A DNA stretch of 64,000 nt from Solirubrobacter ginsenosidimutans (GTDB taxonomy: Bacteria > Actinomycetota > Thermoleophilia > Solirubrobacterales > Solirubrobacteraceae). Below are positions 1-7,666 of the stretch, piece after piece (the first letter of the stretch is position 1; every line of letters starts with the position of its first letter). The position numbers and the translations under genes were made by a program. The DNA is taken from NCBI RefSeq assembly GCF_027587205.1, contig NZ_JAPDOD010000002.1, positions 1 to 64,000 of the forward strand, given 5' to 3'. The notes beneath the pieces are model-generated. The model did no database searches, was not told the DNA's origin, and was given only the letters and a program-made list of their open reading frames with translations.

Positions 1-594
1 GGCTCCGGCGGCGGCGGCCGGGGCGGGTCCGGCGGACGCGGCGGCGCTCTCGTTGCCGGGCGTCGCCTGCTCGCCCGCCGGAGGGGCGGTCGCGGGCGCG
101 GCGCCGGCCTCGGGCACCTCCGCGGGGCTGGACGGCTCGGACCCCTCGGCGCGGTCGGAGGAGGCCGCGACCGGGATCGGCGGGGCGGGCGGGATCGGCG
201 CGCGCCCGACGCCGATGTCGATCGAGAAGGCGTTGCGCTGGACGATCTCGCCGCCCGCGACCTCGCGGCCCTTGTCGAACTTCCCGCCGCCGTCGTACGC
301 GGCGGCCGGCAGCACCTCGTGGCCGCAGCCCGGCCCGCAGACGTGGGCGGTGCGGGCGAGTGTGTGCCCGCAGCCCGGCCCGCAGATGTGCGCGTCGAGC
401 ATCCGCAGCACCGCGGCATTGCCCGCGCCGGCCTGGAGCGCGCGCATCGCCGACGCGCGACCGTCGGTGCCCTGGCGAGCGAGCGAGGCCATCGAGACCG
501 GCCCGGACGGCATCGGCCCACCGAACTGCGGGGCCGCGACGGCCGCCGGCGCCTCGGGGGCCATCTCAGCCGTCGTGTCGCGCTGCCGATCCAT
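1..594 (-). CDS. N-terminal part of eCIS-associated-like protein with tandem CGPGCGH motifs (partial)
   Basis: This gene starts at ATG 594 and stays open to the left edge, so only the first 198 codons are visible. A strong ribosome site (GAGGAGGA) lies just upstream of the ATG and fixes the start. Residues 51-66 carry a leucine-rich element ending in GNAAVLRML. Established knowledge: the pattern LQ-x3-GN-x-AV-x2-LL is the conserved N-terminal motif of many DUF4157-type and other proteins encoded near extracellular contractile injection systems. Two near-identical CGPGCGH boxes follow (residues 71-77 and 86-92), each flanked by His, which could bind metal or form disulfides. From about residue 130 the chain is Ala/Pro/Ser-rich low-complexity linker. 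No catalytic domain is visible before the edge. Function is unknown; the injection-system link is inference from the motif only. Confidence 0.75.
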   Translation of the reverse strand, partial: MDRQRDTTAEMAPEAPAAVAAPQFGGPMPSGPVSMASLARQGTDGRASAMRALQAGAGNAAVLRMLDAHICGPGCGHTLARTAHVCGPGCGHEVLPAAAYDGGGKFDKGREVAGGEIVQRNAFSIDIGVGRAPIPPAPPIPVAASSDRAEGSEPSSPAEVPEAGAAPATAPPAGEQATPGNESAAASAGPAPAAAAGA

Positions 595-690
595 CAGTCC
601 TCCTCGCCGGAATCGTCGGCCGGGAGCCTACGGACGCGCCGCGCATCCGCAAGGGCTCATCGGGCAGACGATCAGGTCAGAGTGTCCGGG

Positions 691-1809
691 ATGGACGACC
701 TCACCGCATGGCTCGACGCGCGGGCCGACGAGATGGCGGAGCTGGTGATGCGGCTCGTCGCCATCGACACCGAGAACCCGCCCGGGCGCGGGTTGCGCGA
801 GTGCGGCGCGGTGCTGCGCGACGCGCTCGAGCGCCTGGACTTCGCTCCTGAGCTGATCGAGCTCGGCGACGACGCGTGCATCGTCCGCGGGAGCGTCGGC
901 TCCGGTGCGCGGCTCGTGTACTTCCACGGACACTTCGACGTCGTTCCGGCCCAGAGCCGGCAGCAGTTCGAGCCACGCCGTGAGGGCGGCCGGATCATCG
1001 GGCGCGGGACCGCGGACATGAAGGGCGGCCTCGTGAGCATGCTCTACGGCGCCGCGGCGGCGCGCGAGCTCGGGCTGCTCGGCGACACCCGCATCGGGCT
1101 GCACTTCGTCTGCGACGAGGAGACCGGCAGCGCCGTCGGCTCCGGGTACCTGCGCGAGGCCGGGCTGATCGACCCGTCCGCGGTCGCGATGCTCACCGCC
1201 GAGCCGACCGGCGGCGTGATCTGGAACGGCTGCCGCGGCGCGATCACCATGCGGATCTCGTTCGAAGGTCGCGAAGCGCACGTCGGCTACGCGAACACGG
1301 GTGAGAACGCGTTCGAGAAGCTGGTCCGCGGCGCCGCGCCGCTGACCGAGCTGGCGCGCGAGCTGTTCGCTCGCGACTCGATGCTGGTCGTGGGAGGGAC
1401 CTCCGGGAGCGGCGCCAACTTCAACGTCGTGCCCGGCGAGGCGTGGTTCTCCGTCGACCGCCGCTTCAACCCGGACGAGGACCTCGAGACCGAGATCGAA
1501 CGGATCACGAAGCTCGTCGGGGAGGACGCGCGTGTCGAGATCCTGCAGCGCGCGCCGTCGGCGTCCACGGACCCCGAGCACGCGCAGACGCTCGCGGAGA
1601 TCGTCAACGAGATCGAAGGCACGGCGCCCGTCATCGAGCTCTGCCCGGGCGTGCTCGAGACGCGCTGGTACGCCCAGCTCGGCATCCCCGCCTTCGCCTA
1701 TGGCGGCGGACGTCTCGACGTCTCCCACGGCCCCGGCGAGTACATCGACGAGGCCGCCATGCGGCGCTGCGCCGCGGTCTACGCGCGCTACGCCTCGATC
1801 AGCCCGTGA
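691..1809 (+). CDS. M20 family metallopeptidase (ArgE/DapE/ACY1-like)
   Basis: A 372-residue cytosolic zinc hydrolase that would remove an acyl or peptidyl group from an amino-acid amide. The M20 signatures are present in order: HGHFDVVP (His79 and Asp83 region), GRGTADMKGG (bridging Asp109), CDEETGS (catalytic and metal-binding Glu142/Glu143), and a C-terminal SHGPGE metal ligand. The small dimerisation domain sits between. Length is normal for the family. The chosen start is ATG 691; a GTG at 682 in the same frame is an alternative and neither has a strong ribosome site. It converges on the response regulator and overlaps its end by 22 bp. The exact substrate (N-acetylornithine, succinyl-diaminopimelate, dipeptide) cannot be told from sequence. 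Confidence 0.9.
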   Translation: MDDLTAWLDARADEMAELVMRLVAIDTENPPGRGLRECGAVLRDALERLDFAPELIELGDDACIVRGSVGSGARLVYFHGHFDVVPAQSRQQFEPRREGGRIIGRGTADMKGGLVSMLYGAAAARELGLLGDTRIGLHFVCDEETGSAVGSGYLREAGLIDPSAVAMLTAEPTGGVIWNGCRGAITMRISFEGREAHVGYANTGENAFEKLVRGAAPLTELARELFARDSMLVVGGTSGSGANFNVVPGEAWFSVDRRFNPDEDLETEIERITKLVGEDARVEILQRAPSASTDPEHAQTLAEIVNEIEGTAPVIELCPGVLETRWYAQLGIPAFAYGGGRLDVSHGPGEYIDEAAMRRCAAVYARYASISP

Positions 1810-2426
1810 CGGATCGCCCAGCGGGTGATCTGCACGCGGTCGCGCATCCCGAGCTTGGCCAGGATGTTCTCGCGGTGGCGCTCGACCGTGCGCGGGCTGA
1901 TCACCAGCAGCTCGGCGATCTGGTCGGTCGTGTGCGCCTCGGCGATCAGCTTGACCACCTCGAGCTCGCGCGGGGTGAGCGGGCTCTCGAGGTCGTCGAG
2001 GTGCGCGCGCATCAGCGTGCGGATCGTCGGCGGTGAGAGGAACGGCTCGCCGCGCATCGCGGCCCGGCAGGCGTCGACGAGCTCCTTGTCGGCGACCGTC
2101 TTGAGCACGTAGCCCGACGCGCCCGCCTTCAGCGCCTGAAAGCAAAACTCCTCGACGTCGTGCATCGAGAGCATCAGGATGCGCATCTCCGGGCGATGCT
2201 TGAGCAGCTCGCGCGCCGCGTCCAGGCCGGTGCGCCGCGGCATCGCGACGTCGATCACCGCCAGGTCGACCGGCTCGCGCAACCCGCGCTCCACGGCCTC
2301 GATCCCGTCGCCGGCCTCGGCCACGACCTTCAGGTCCGGCTGCGCCTCGAGCACCATCTTCAGGCCGCGGCGGACGACCGTATGGTCGTCCGCGAGGAGG
2401 ATTCGCGTCGTCAGGGGGACGGCCAC
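1788..2426 (-). CDS. NarL/FixJ-type response regulator
   Basis: A 212-residue DNA-binding response regulator. The receiver domain (about residues 6-125) has the acidic pair Asp13/Asp14, the phosphoacceptor Asp59 in VIDVAMP, and the conserved Lys109. A LuxR-type helix-turn-helix follows (about 145-205) with the usual LTPRELEVVKLIAE start and a recognition helix in the SPRTVERHRENI region. Its start overlaps the end of the sensor kinase gene by 16 bp, so the two are translated from one message and form a cognate pair. Targets are not evident; no repeated operator was seen next to the pair. Confidence 0.95.
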   Translation of the reverse strand: MAVPLTTRILLADDHTVVRRGLKMVLEAQPDLKVVAEAGDGIEAVERGLREPVDLAVIDVAMPRRTGLDAARELLKHRPEMRILMLSMHDVEEFCFQALKAGASGYVLKTVADKELVDACRAAMRGEPFLSPPTIRTLMRAHLDDLESPLTPRELEVVKLIAEAHTTDQIAELLVISPRTVERHRENILAKLGMRDRVQITRWAIRHGLIEA

Positions 2427-3358
2427 AGGTCCAGCCGTACTTCGGTCCCGCGCTCGGGCAGCGCGCGCACCCGCAGCCGCCCGCCCGCCAGCAGCGCCCG
2501 CTCGCGCATACCCCCGACGCCGCCGTCGGTCGCGGTGGTGTGGATCACGGGGATGCCGCAGCCGTCGTCGGACACGCGCAGGACGACCGCGCCGTCCTCC
2601 TCCTCGAGCTCGAGCTGCGCCGTGCGCGCCTGCGCGTGGCGCGCGACGTTGGTCAGGCTCTCCTGGGCGACGCGGTAGACCGCGAGGTCCTGGTCGGGGC
2701 TGAGCACCGGCAGATCGGTGTGGACGGAGTGGCGTACGCGCAGGCCGGTGAAGCTGTTCGCCAGCGTGGTCAGCGCGCTGCGCAGGCCGAGCTCCTCCAG
2801 CGCTCCCGGCCGCAGCCCGCGCGCGATCTCGCGCACCTCTTCCACGCCGGCGCGCGCGGCCTCCTGCGCCTCCACGATGTCCCCGTGCAGGTTGGCCGGC
2901 GCGCGCCGGTGGATCTCCTCCAGGGCGAGCACGACGCCGGTCAGCGTCTGTCCCACCTGGTCGTGCAGCTCGCGGGCGACGCGCACCCGTTCGGCCTCGG
3001 TGGCGGCGAGCGCGCGGCGCGCACTGCCGTGGCGCTCGGCCTCGAGGCGGTCGAGCATGTCGTTGAACGCCTTCGCCAGCTCACGCACTTCGGCGGCCGG
3101 GCGGCGGATCGCGACGCGGCGGCCGGGATCGTGCGGATCGACGCGGCGCATCGTGCCCGTGAGCCGCTCGAGCGGGACGAAGATCCGGCGCAGCAGCAGG
3201 ACGTTGAGCACGATGACCAGGACTCCGCCGGTCACGAGCACCTCGATCTCCGCGGCCGTCGGCGTCGCGCTGACGCTCGCCGGGGTGACGACGAGCGCGA
3301 GCACGGCGCCGACCACCACGAGGGCGTTGACGATCACGACGCGCCAGAACATCGACAT
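2411..3358 (-). CDS. Sensor histidine kinase, HisKA_3 (NarL-partner) type
   Basis: A 315-residue membrane kinase partnered with the overlapping response regulator. Two hydrophobic segments (about 5-27 and 38-57) enclose only a short extracytoplasmic loop, so it probably senses a membrane or intramembrane signal rather than binding a soluble ligand. A HAMP linker (about 57-108) leads to the HisKA_3 dimerisation helix with phosphoacceptor His132 in the RELHDQVGQT motif, then a HATPase_c domain with ESLTNVARHA (N box), DDGCGIP (G1 box) and GMRERALLAGG (G2 box). All catalytic elements are intact. Confidence 0.95.
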   Translation of the reverse strand: MSMFWRVVIVNALVVVGAVLALVVTPASVSATPTAAEIEVLVTGGVLVIVLNVLLLRRIFVPLERLTGTMRRVDPHDPGRRVAIRRPAAEVRELAKAFNDMLDRLEAERHGSARRALAATEAERVRVARELHDQVGQTLTGVVLALEEIHRRAPANLHGDIVEAQEAARAGVEEVREIARGLRPGALEELGLRSALTTLANSFTGLRVRHSVHTDLPVLSPDQDLAVYRVAQESLTNVARHAQARTAQLELEEEDGAVVLRVSDDGCGIPVIHTTATDGGVGGMRERALLAGGRLRVRALPERGTEVRLDLWPSP

Positions 3359-3410
3359 TCGCTCCAGTCTGGTGGCCGCGCGTCAGGTTTCGATCCGGGC
3401 CAGTACCCAA

Positions 3411-3875
3411 CTACGCCGGGGGGAGCACCACCACGGGGGTGGTTGCGCTCCGCAGCAGGCCGCGGTCGAAGCTCGGGCGGGTGACGGGCTCGGCCTCCGG
3501 ATCCGCCGCCGGCCCGACGATCATCACCGGGCAGCTGGCACGCTTGGCGATGTGCTTGGCGACGCTGTTGAAGCGCTTCGCGCGCGTGCCGACGACGATC
3601 AGTTCGGCGTGATGGCCGTCGGCGACGGCGAGGATCCGCTGGGCGGGCGGGCCGTGCTCGACGATGCGTGCGGTCGCGCCGGCGTCCGCGTGGAACGCGG
3701 GCACGTCCGCGCCCCAATGGCTGGTCGAGACGTGGGTCAGCAGGAGCATGGCACCGGCACGGTCGGCGGCCGCCTTGGCCGCCGCCATCACCGTGGTGCC
3801 GGTTTCGGTGTCGTCGACACCACACAGGACGAGGCTCATGCCGCCAGCATGCGCCGTGTTTGCAGGGGACTCCAT
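3411..3875 (-). CDS. Universal stress protein (UspA fold)
   Basis: A 154-residue single-domain universal stress protein. The fold begins at MSLVLCGVDD and contains the VVGTRAKRFNS region, a variant of the ATP-binding G-2x-G-9x-G(S/T) loop, then a CPVMIVG strand typical of the domain. An extra ~25-residue tail ends in TTPVVVLPP, resembling a repeat of the last strand. ATG 3875 is chosen because GGGGAG lies eight bases upstream; an internal ATG at 3839 would begin exactly at the domain and is a real alternative. It is divergent from the M42 peptidase. Confidence 0.85.
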   Translation of the reverse strand: MESPANTAHAGGMSLVLCGVDDTETGTTVMAAAKAAADRAGAMLLLTHVSTSHWGADVPAFHADAGATARIVEHGPPAQRILAVADGHHAELIVVGTRAKRFNSVAKHIAKRASCPVMIVGPAADPEAEPVTRPSFDRGLLRSATTPVVVLPPA

Positions 3876-3890
3876 GGGGAGCGCTCCCCA
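3875..3890. promoter_or_regulatory. 16-bp perfect palindrome in a divergent intergenic region
   Basis: TGGGGAGCGCTCCCCA reads the same on both strands and sits between the divergent UspA and M42 genes, directly at the UspA start codon. It could be an operator; it also supplies the GGGGAG ribosome site of the stress-protein gene. No known regulator motif is recognised. Confidence 0.4.
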
Positions 3891-3928
3891 CGTGTGGCGG
3901 GAGGTCGGCGCTAGAGTCCCCGATCGCC

Positions 3929-4984
3929 ATGGGGATGCCAGAGACCCTCTACAAGCTCGTGACCGCAGCCGGTCCGTCCGGTTACGAGCAGGCCCCGGCC
4001 GCGGTCTTCCGCGAAGCCGCGGGCGCCTTCGCCGAGGTCACCTACGACACGGTGGGCTCCACCGTCGCACGGGTGCCTGGAACCGGCGAGGGCCGGTCGG
4101 TCGCGATCGTCGGGCACATCGACGAGATCGGCCTGATCGTCCACCACATCGACGACGACGGGTTCCTCTGGTTCACCGGCGTCGGCGGGTGGGATCCGGT
4201 CGTGCTGGTCGGCCAGCGGGTGGCGATCTCGACGCGCTCCGGCGTCGTCGTGGGCGTCGTCGGCAAGAAGCCGATCCACCTGATGAAGGACGACGACCGC
4301 AAGCGCGTCCCGCAGCTGAAGGACCTGCACATCGACATCGGCGCGAAGGACGGCGACGAGGCCCGTGGGCGCGTTCGCGTGGGTGACGTCGCGGTGATCG
4401 ACGCCGAGCCGGTCGAGTTTCCCAACAACCGCTTCGTGTCGCGCTCGATGGACAACCGGATCGGTTGCTACGTCGCGCTGGAGGCCGCGCGGATCGTCTC
4501 CGAGGCGGGCGGCGCGCCGGGCGACGTCTACGCCCTCGCGGTCACGCAGGAGGAGATCACCTTCGGCGGCGCGCGCACGTCGGCGTACTCGCTGAACCCG
4601 GACGTGGCGATCGCGGTCGACGTGACCTTCGCGACCGACCAGCCGGGCCTGTCCGAGCAGGAGCTGGGCCGCCATCGCTTCGGCGGCGGGCCGGTGCTGA
4701 CGCGCGGGTCGACGCTCGATCCGCGTGTGTTCGAGCTGCTCTATGAGGCGGGTGAGGCGGAGGGCATCCCGTTCACCGTCACCGCCTCCGCACGGGCCAC
4801 GGGCACGGACGCGGACGCGTTCCACATCACCCGCGCCGGCATCCCCACGAGCGTCGTCTCGGTCCCGCTGCGCTACATGCACTCGTCGGTCGAGATGATG
4901 CAACTCGACGACGTCGAGAACGCGGCGAAGCTGATCGCGGCGTTCGCGCTGCGGCTCGCTCCGGACATCGACTTTCGCCGGTAG
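3929..4984 (+). CDS. M42 family aminopeptidase/glucanase-like metallopeptidase
   Basis: A 351-residue di-metal aminopeptidase of the M42 (tetrahedral aminopeptidase) family, which would trim N-terminal residues from cytosolic peptides as a large oligomer. Visible elements are GHIDEIG (His63 ligand, Asp65), SMDNRIG (bridging Asp), TQEE (catalytic Glu and ligand Glu), VDVTFATD (ligand Asp), and RYMHSSVE with the last His ligand near the C terminus. Length fits the family. Start is ATG 3929, with a second in-frame ATG at 3935 equally possible. The HAD phosphatase frame begins two bases after the stop, suggesting co-transcription. Confidence 0.93.
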   Translation: MGMPETLYKLVTAAGPSGYEQAPAAVFREAAGAFAEVTYDTVGSTVARVPGTGEGRSVAIVGHIDEIGLIVHHIDDDGFLWFTGVGGWDPVVLVGQRVAISTRSGVVVGVVGKKPIHLMKDDDRKRVPQLKDLHIDIGAKDGDEARGRVRVGDVAVIDAEPVEFPNNRFVSRSMDNRIGCYVALEAARIVSEAGGAPGDVYALAVTQEEITFGGARTSAYSLNPDVAIAVDVTFATDQPGLSEQELGRHRFGGGPVLTRGSTLDPRVFELLYEAGEAEGIPFTVTASARATGTDADAFHITRAGIPTSVVSVPLRYMHSSVEMMQLDDVENAAKLIAAFALRLAPDIDFRR

Positions 4985-4986
4985 CG

Positions 4987-5688
4987 CTGACGCTCCTCCT
5001 GCTCTTCGACATCGACGGGACGCTGCTGCAGAAGGCGTCCGTCGAGCACGGGCGCGCGCTGCGCGAGGCGGCGGGTGCGGTGCACGGAGTGGACGTGATG
5101 AACGTCGACGCCGTCAAGTACGTGGGCCGGACCGACGCGGCGATCACCCGCGACCTGCTGCGTGCGGTGGGCCTCGAGGGCGCGGCGATCGACGCGCGCT
5201 GGGACGAGGTCAAGACCGCCGCCGCCGAGGCGTACGCGCGGCTGTGCCCGCCGGACCTGAGCGCGTACGTCGCGCCGGGGATGGTCGAGCTGCTCGACGA
5301 GCTGGCGGCGCGGCCCGCGGAGTTCCGGCTCTCGCTCGTGACCGGCAACCTGGAGCCGATCGCGCGGCTCAAGCTCGGACGCGCGGGGGTCGGGCGCTAC
5401 TTCGAGGCGCTGCGTGGCGGCTTCGGCTCCGACGACGAGGATCGCGGGCGGCTGCCGGCGATCGCCCGCGCCCGCGCCTCGGACCCGCCGTGGGAGCGCT
5501 CGCGGACCGTGGTGATCGGCGACACGCCGCACGACATCGCCTGCGCGCGGGTGGACGAGGTGCGCGTGGCCGCGGTCGCGACCGGACCGTTCGCGATCAC
5601 CCAGCTGGCGGACGCGGACGCCGTCGTCGACGACGCCCGCGCCCTCCTGCCGGTGCTCGAGGACTGGGTGGCTACGCCCCCGGCTTGA
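4987..5688 (+). CDS. HAD-superfamily phosphatase (phosphoglycolate-phosphatase-like), apparent CTG start
   Basis: A haloacid-dehalogenase hydrolase of about 233 residues that dephosphorylates a small metabolite. Motif I is FDIDGTLL (nucleophile and acid Asp), motif II is the SLVTGN segment, and motif IV is VVIGDTPHD. The frame has no ATG, GTG or TTG between the M42 gene and motif I; the first canonical start (GTG 5080) would delete the nucleophile. The best start is CTG 4987, two bases after the M42 stop, probably used by coupled re-initiation. The cap region (about 20-95) is helical. The 3' end overlaps the convergent gamma-glutamyltransferase by 17 bp. Exact substrate unknown. Confidence 0.8.
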   Translation: MTLLLLFDIDGTLLQKASVEHGRALREAAGAVHGVDVMNVDAVKYVGRTDAAITRDLLRAVGLEGAAIDARWDEVKTAAAEAYARLCPPDLSAYVAPGMVELLDELAARPAEFRLSLVTGNLEPIARLKLGRAGVGRYFEALRGGFGSDDEDRGRLPAIARARASDPPWERSRTVVIGDTPHDIACARVDEVRVAAVATGPFAITQLADADAVVDDARALLPVLEDWVATPPA

Positions 5689-7612
5689 CGACCGCCGCGG
5701 CGCCGCCGCCGCGGCGCTTGGGCTCGGCGACGGCGGTGAACGTCAACGTGCTGCCGCCGCCGTGATCGTTCCCGCCGCCCTTCTTACCGGCCGCGCGGCC
5801 GTGCGGGCCGCCGTGGCCGTGGCCGTTGTCGTTGCCGCCGTGCCCTCCATGGCCGTCATCGCCGTGGCCTCCGTGACCGCCATGGTCGCCGTCGCCGCCG
5901 TGACCGCCGCCCGCGGTCTGGCCGAACTCGATGCCCGTCGCGGCGCCGATCTCATCACCCGCCGGCGCCCGGTAGGCCTCCTTGTAGGTGTTCAGCAGCG
6001 CCTGGCCGTCCGGAGAGTTCACGAAGGACGACTCGGCCTCGGTCGTCGCCGAGTTGCGCTGGCTGGCGCGCGGCGCGGCGATCGAGTCCGGCAGGGACAT
6101 CCCGAGATCGATCCGGTTGACGATCGTCTGCAGCACCGTCGTGATGATCGAGGCGCCACCCGGCGAGCCGACCGTGAAGAACGGCTTGTCGCCCTTGGTC
6201 ACGATCGTGGGCGCGATCGACGAGCGCGGGCGCTTGCCGCCCCGCACCGCGTTCGGGGCGTCGAGGTTGGGGGACGTGATGTCGAAGTCCGTCAGCTCGT
6301 TGTTGAGCAGGAAGCCGTAGCCGGGGACGACGATGCCGTTGCCCCCGGTCTGCTCGATCGTGAACGTGTAGCTGACGACGTTGCCGTTCTTGTCGGCCAC
6401 GCTGAGGTGCGTGGTCGAGCCGACGCGGTCGATCGAGGCCGCGCTTCCCCCTGGCGCCGAGGTGGGCGGGTTGCCCGCGGCGACGGGACCGGGAGGCGCG
6501 GTCGGGCCGATCCGGCTCGCCTGCTGCGCGGCGTAGCCCGGGTCCAGCAGACCCGCGATCGGGTTGTCGACGAACGCCGGGTCGCCGAGGAACGCGTTGC
6601 GGTCGGCGTAGGCCAGGCGCGAGGCCTCGAGGTAGCGGTACAGCGTCTCCGTCGAGTTCGCGGCGGGCGGGAGCGACTGCATGATGTTCAGCGCCTCGAG
6701 GTCGGTCGTGCCGCCCGAGGACGCCGGCGGCATCCCGTAGATGTCGTTTCCGCGGTAGTTGATGTGCACCGGCTCGCGCGGGATGACGTTGTAGTGCTTG
6801 AGGTCGTTCTGTTCGAGCAGACCCGGCCGCCAGGTGTGGTCGGCGGTGGGCGCGAGCGGCGGCGTGTCGGCCGCCTTGACGATCGCTTCACCGATCGGGC
6901 CGCGGTAGAACGCCCGCTTGGTGCCGTAGCGGCCGAGCAGCTCGTAGGTCTTGGCCAGGTCGGGGTTGGTGACCGTCGTCCCGACGTCGTGCGGGGTGCC
7001 GTCGGCGTCGAGGTAGATCGCCGCCGTCGAGGGCACGTCGTCGAAGTACGGCGCGTTGGGCGTCGTCTGGTCGAAGAACGTCTGGTCGACCGTGAAGCCC
7101 TTGCGCGCGACGTTGGCGCCGTACGCCAGCGCGCGGCCGAGCGAGTAGGTGCCGTACCGGTGCAGGACGTAGTCCCACAGCGCGGGCGTGCCGGGCACGC
7201 CGGTGCTCAAGCCGCTGTAGCGGTTGATCGGGAACTGCGCGTCCGTGGGCGGCACGCCGTTGATGAAGAACGAGTTCGGGACCATCTTCTGCGGCGCGGT
7301 CTCACGCGAGTCCAGCGTCGTGATCTTGCCACTGCGCCCGTCGCGGATGGTCATGAAGCCGCCGCCGCCGATGCCGCAGCTGTAGGGCTCGACGACACCC
7401 AGCACGCTCGCGGCGGCGATCGCCGCGTCGAACGCGTTGCCGCCGCGCGAGAGCACGTCGATCGCGGCGTTGGTCGCCAGCGGGTCGACGCTCGCGGCGG
7501 CACCGCCCGTGCCGGTCGCCGTCGGCTGCTTGTCCTGCGCACGTGCTGGTGGCGCGGACAACGCCACCACGGCCATGGCTGCCCCCACCGGCAGCCAACG
7601 AAGTCGCATCAT
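5672..7612 (-). CDS. Secreted gamma-glutamyltransferase with His/Gly-rich insert
   Basis: A 646-residue periplasmic/extracellular gamma-glutamyltransferase that cleaves glutathione and other gamma-glutamyl compounds. A signal peptide ends at APPARA (residue 25). The proenzyme self-cleaves before Thr400 in STTHLSVAD, giving a large and a small subunit; the substrate-binding SPGGASII element is at about 483-490. Near the C terminus, between GIEFG and the final strand, lies a 55-residue loop (567-621) made almost only of Gly, His and Asp. The start has a clear GGAGGA site; the second ATG (7609) is equally plausible. It follows the MauA-like cluster on the same strand after 54 bp and may be the last gene of that unit. 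Confidence 0.93.
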   Translation of the reverse strand: MMRLRWLPVGAAMAVVALSAPPARAQDKQPTATGTGGAAASVDPLATNAAIDVLSRGGNAFDAAIAAASVLGVVEPYSCGIGGGGFMTIRDGRSGKITTLDSRETAPQKMVPNSFFINGVPPTDAQFPINRYSGLSTGVPGTPALWDYVLHRYGTYSLGRALAYGANVARKGFTVDQTFFDQTTPNAPYFDDVPSTAAIYLDADGTPHDVGTTVTNPDLAKTYELLGRYGTKRAFYRGPIGEAIVKAADTPPLAPTADHTWRPGLLEQNDLKHYNVIPREPVHINYRGNDIYGMPPASSGGTTDLEALNIMQSLPPAANSTETLYRYLEASRLAYADRNAFLGDPAFVDNPIAGLLDPGYAAQQASRIGPTAPPGPVAAGNPPTSAPGGSAASIDRVGSTTHLSVADKNGNVVSYTFTIEQTGGNGIVVPGYGFLLNNELTDFDITSPNLDAPNAVRGGKRPRSSIAPTIVTKGDKPFFTVGSPGGASIITTVLQTIVNRIDLGMSLPDSIAAPRASQRNSATTEAESSFVNSPDGQALLNTYKEAYRAPAGDEIGAATGIEFGQTAGGGHGGDGDHGGHGGHGDDGHGGHGGNDNGHGHGGPHGRAAGKKGGGNDHGGGSTLTFTAVAEPKRRGGGAAAVVKPGA

Positions 7613-7666
7613 TGATCCTCCAATCGCTTGTTCGCGCGCCTACCCCCACCCGGCGGCGACCAAGCG

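Noticed and set aside
2540..3484. Plus-strand open frame opposite the histidine kinase
   Set aside because: The minus strand encodes all kinase motifs; the plus frame is a shadow.
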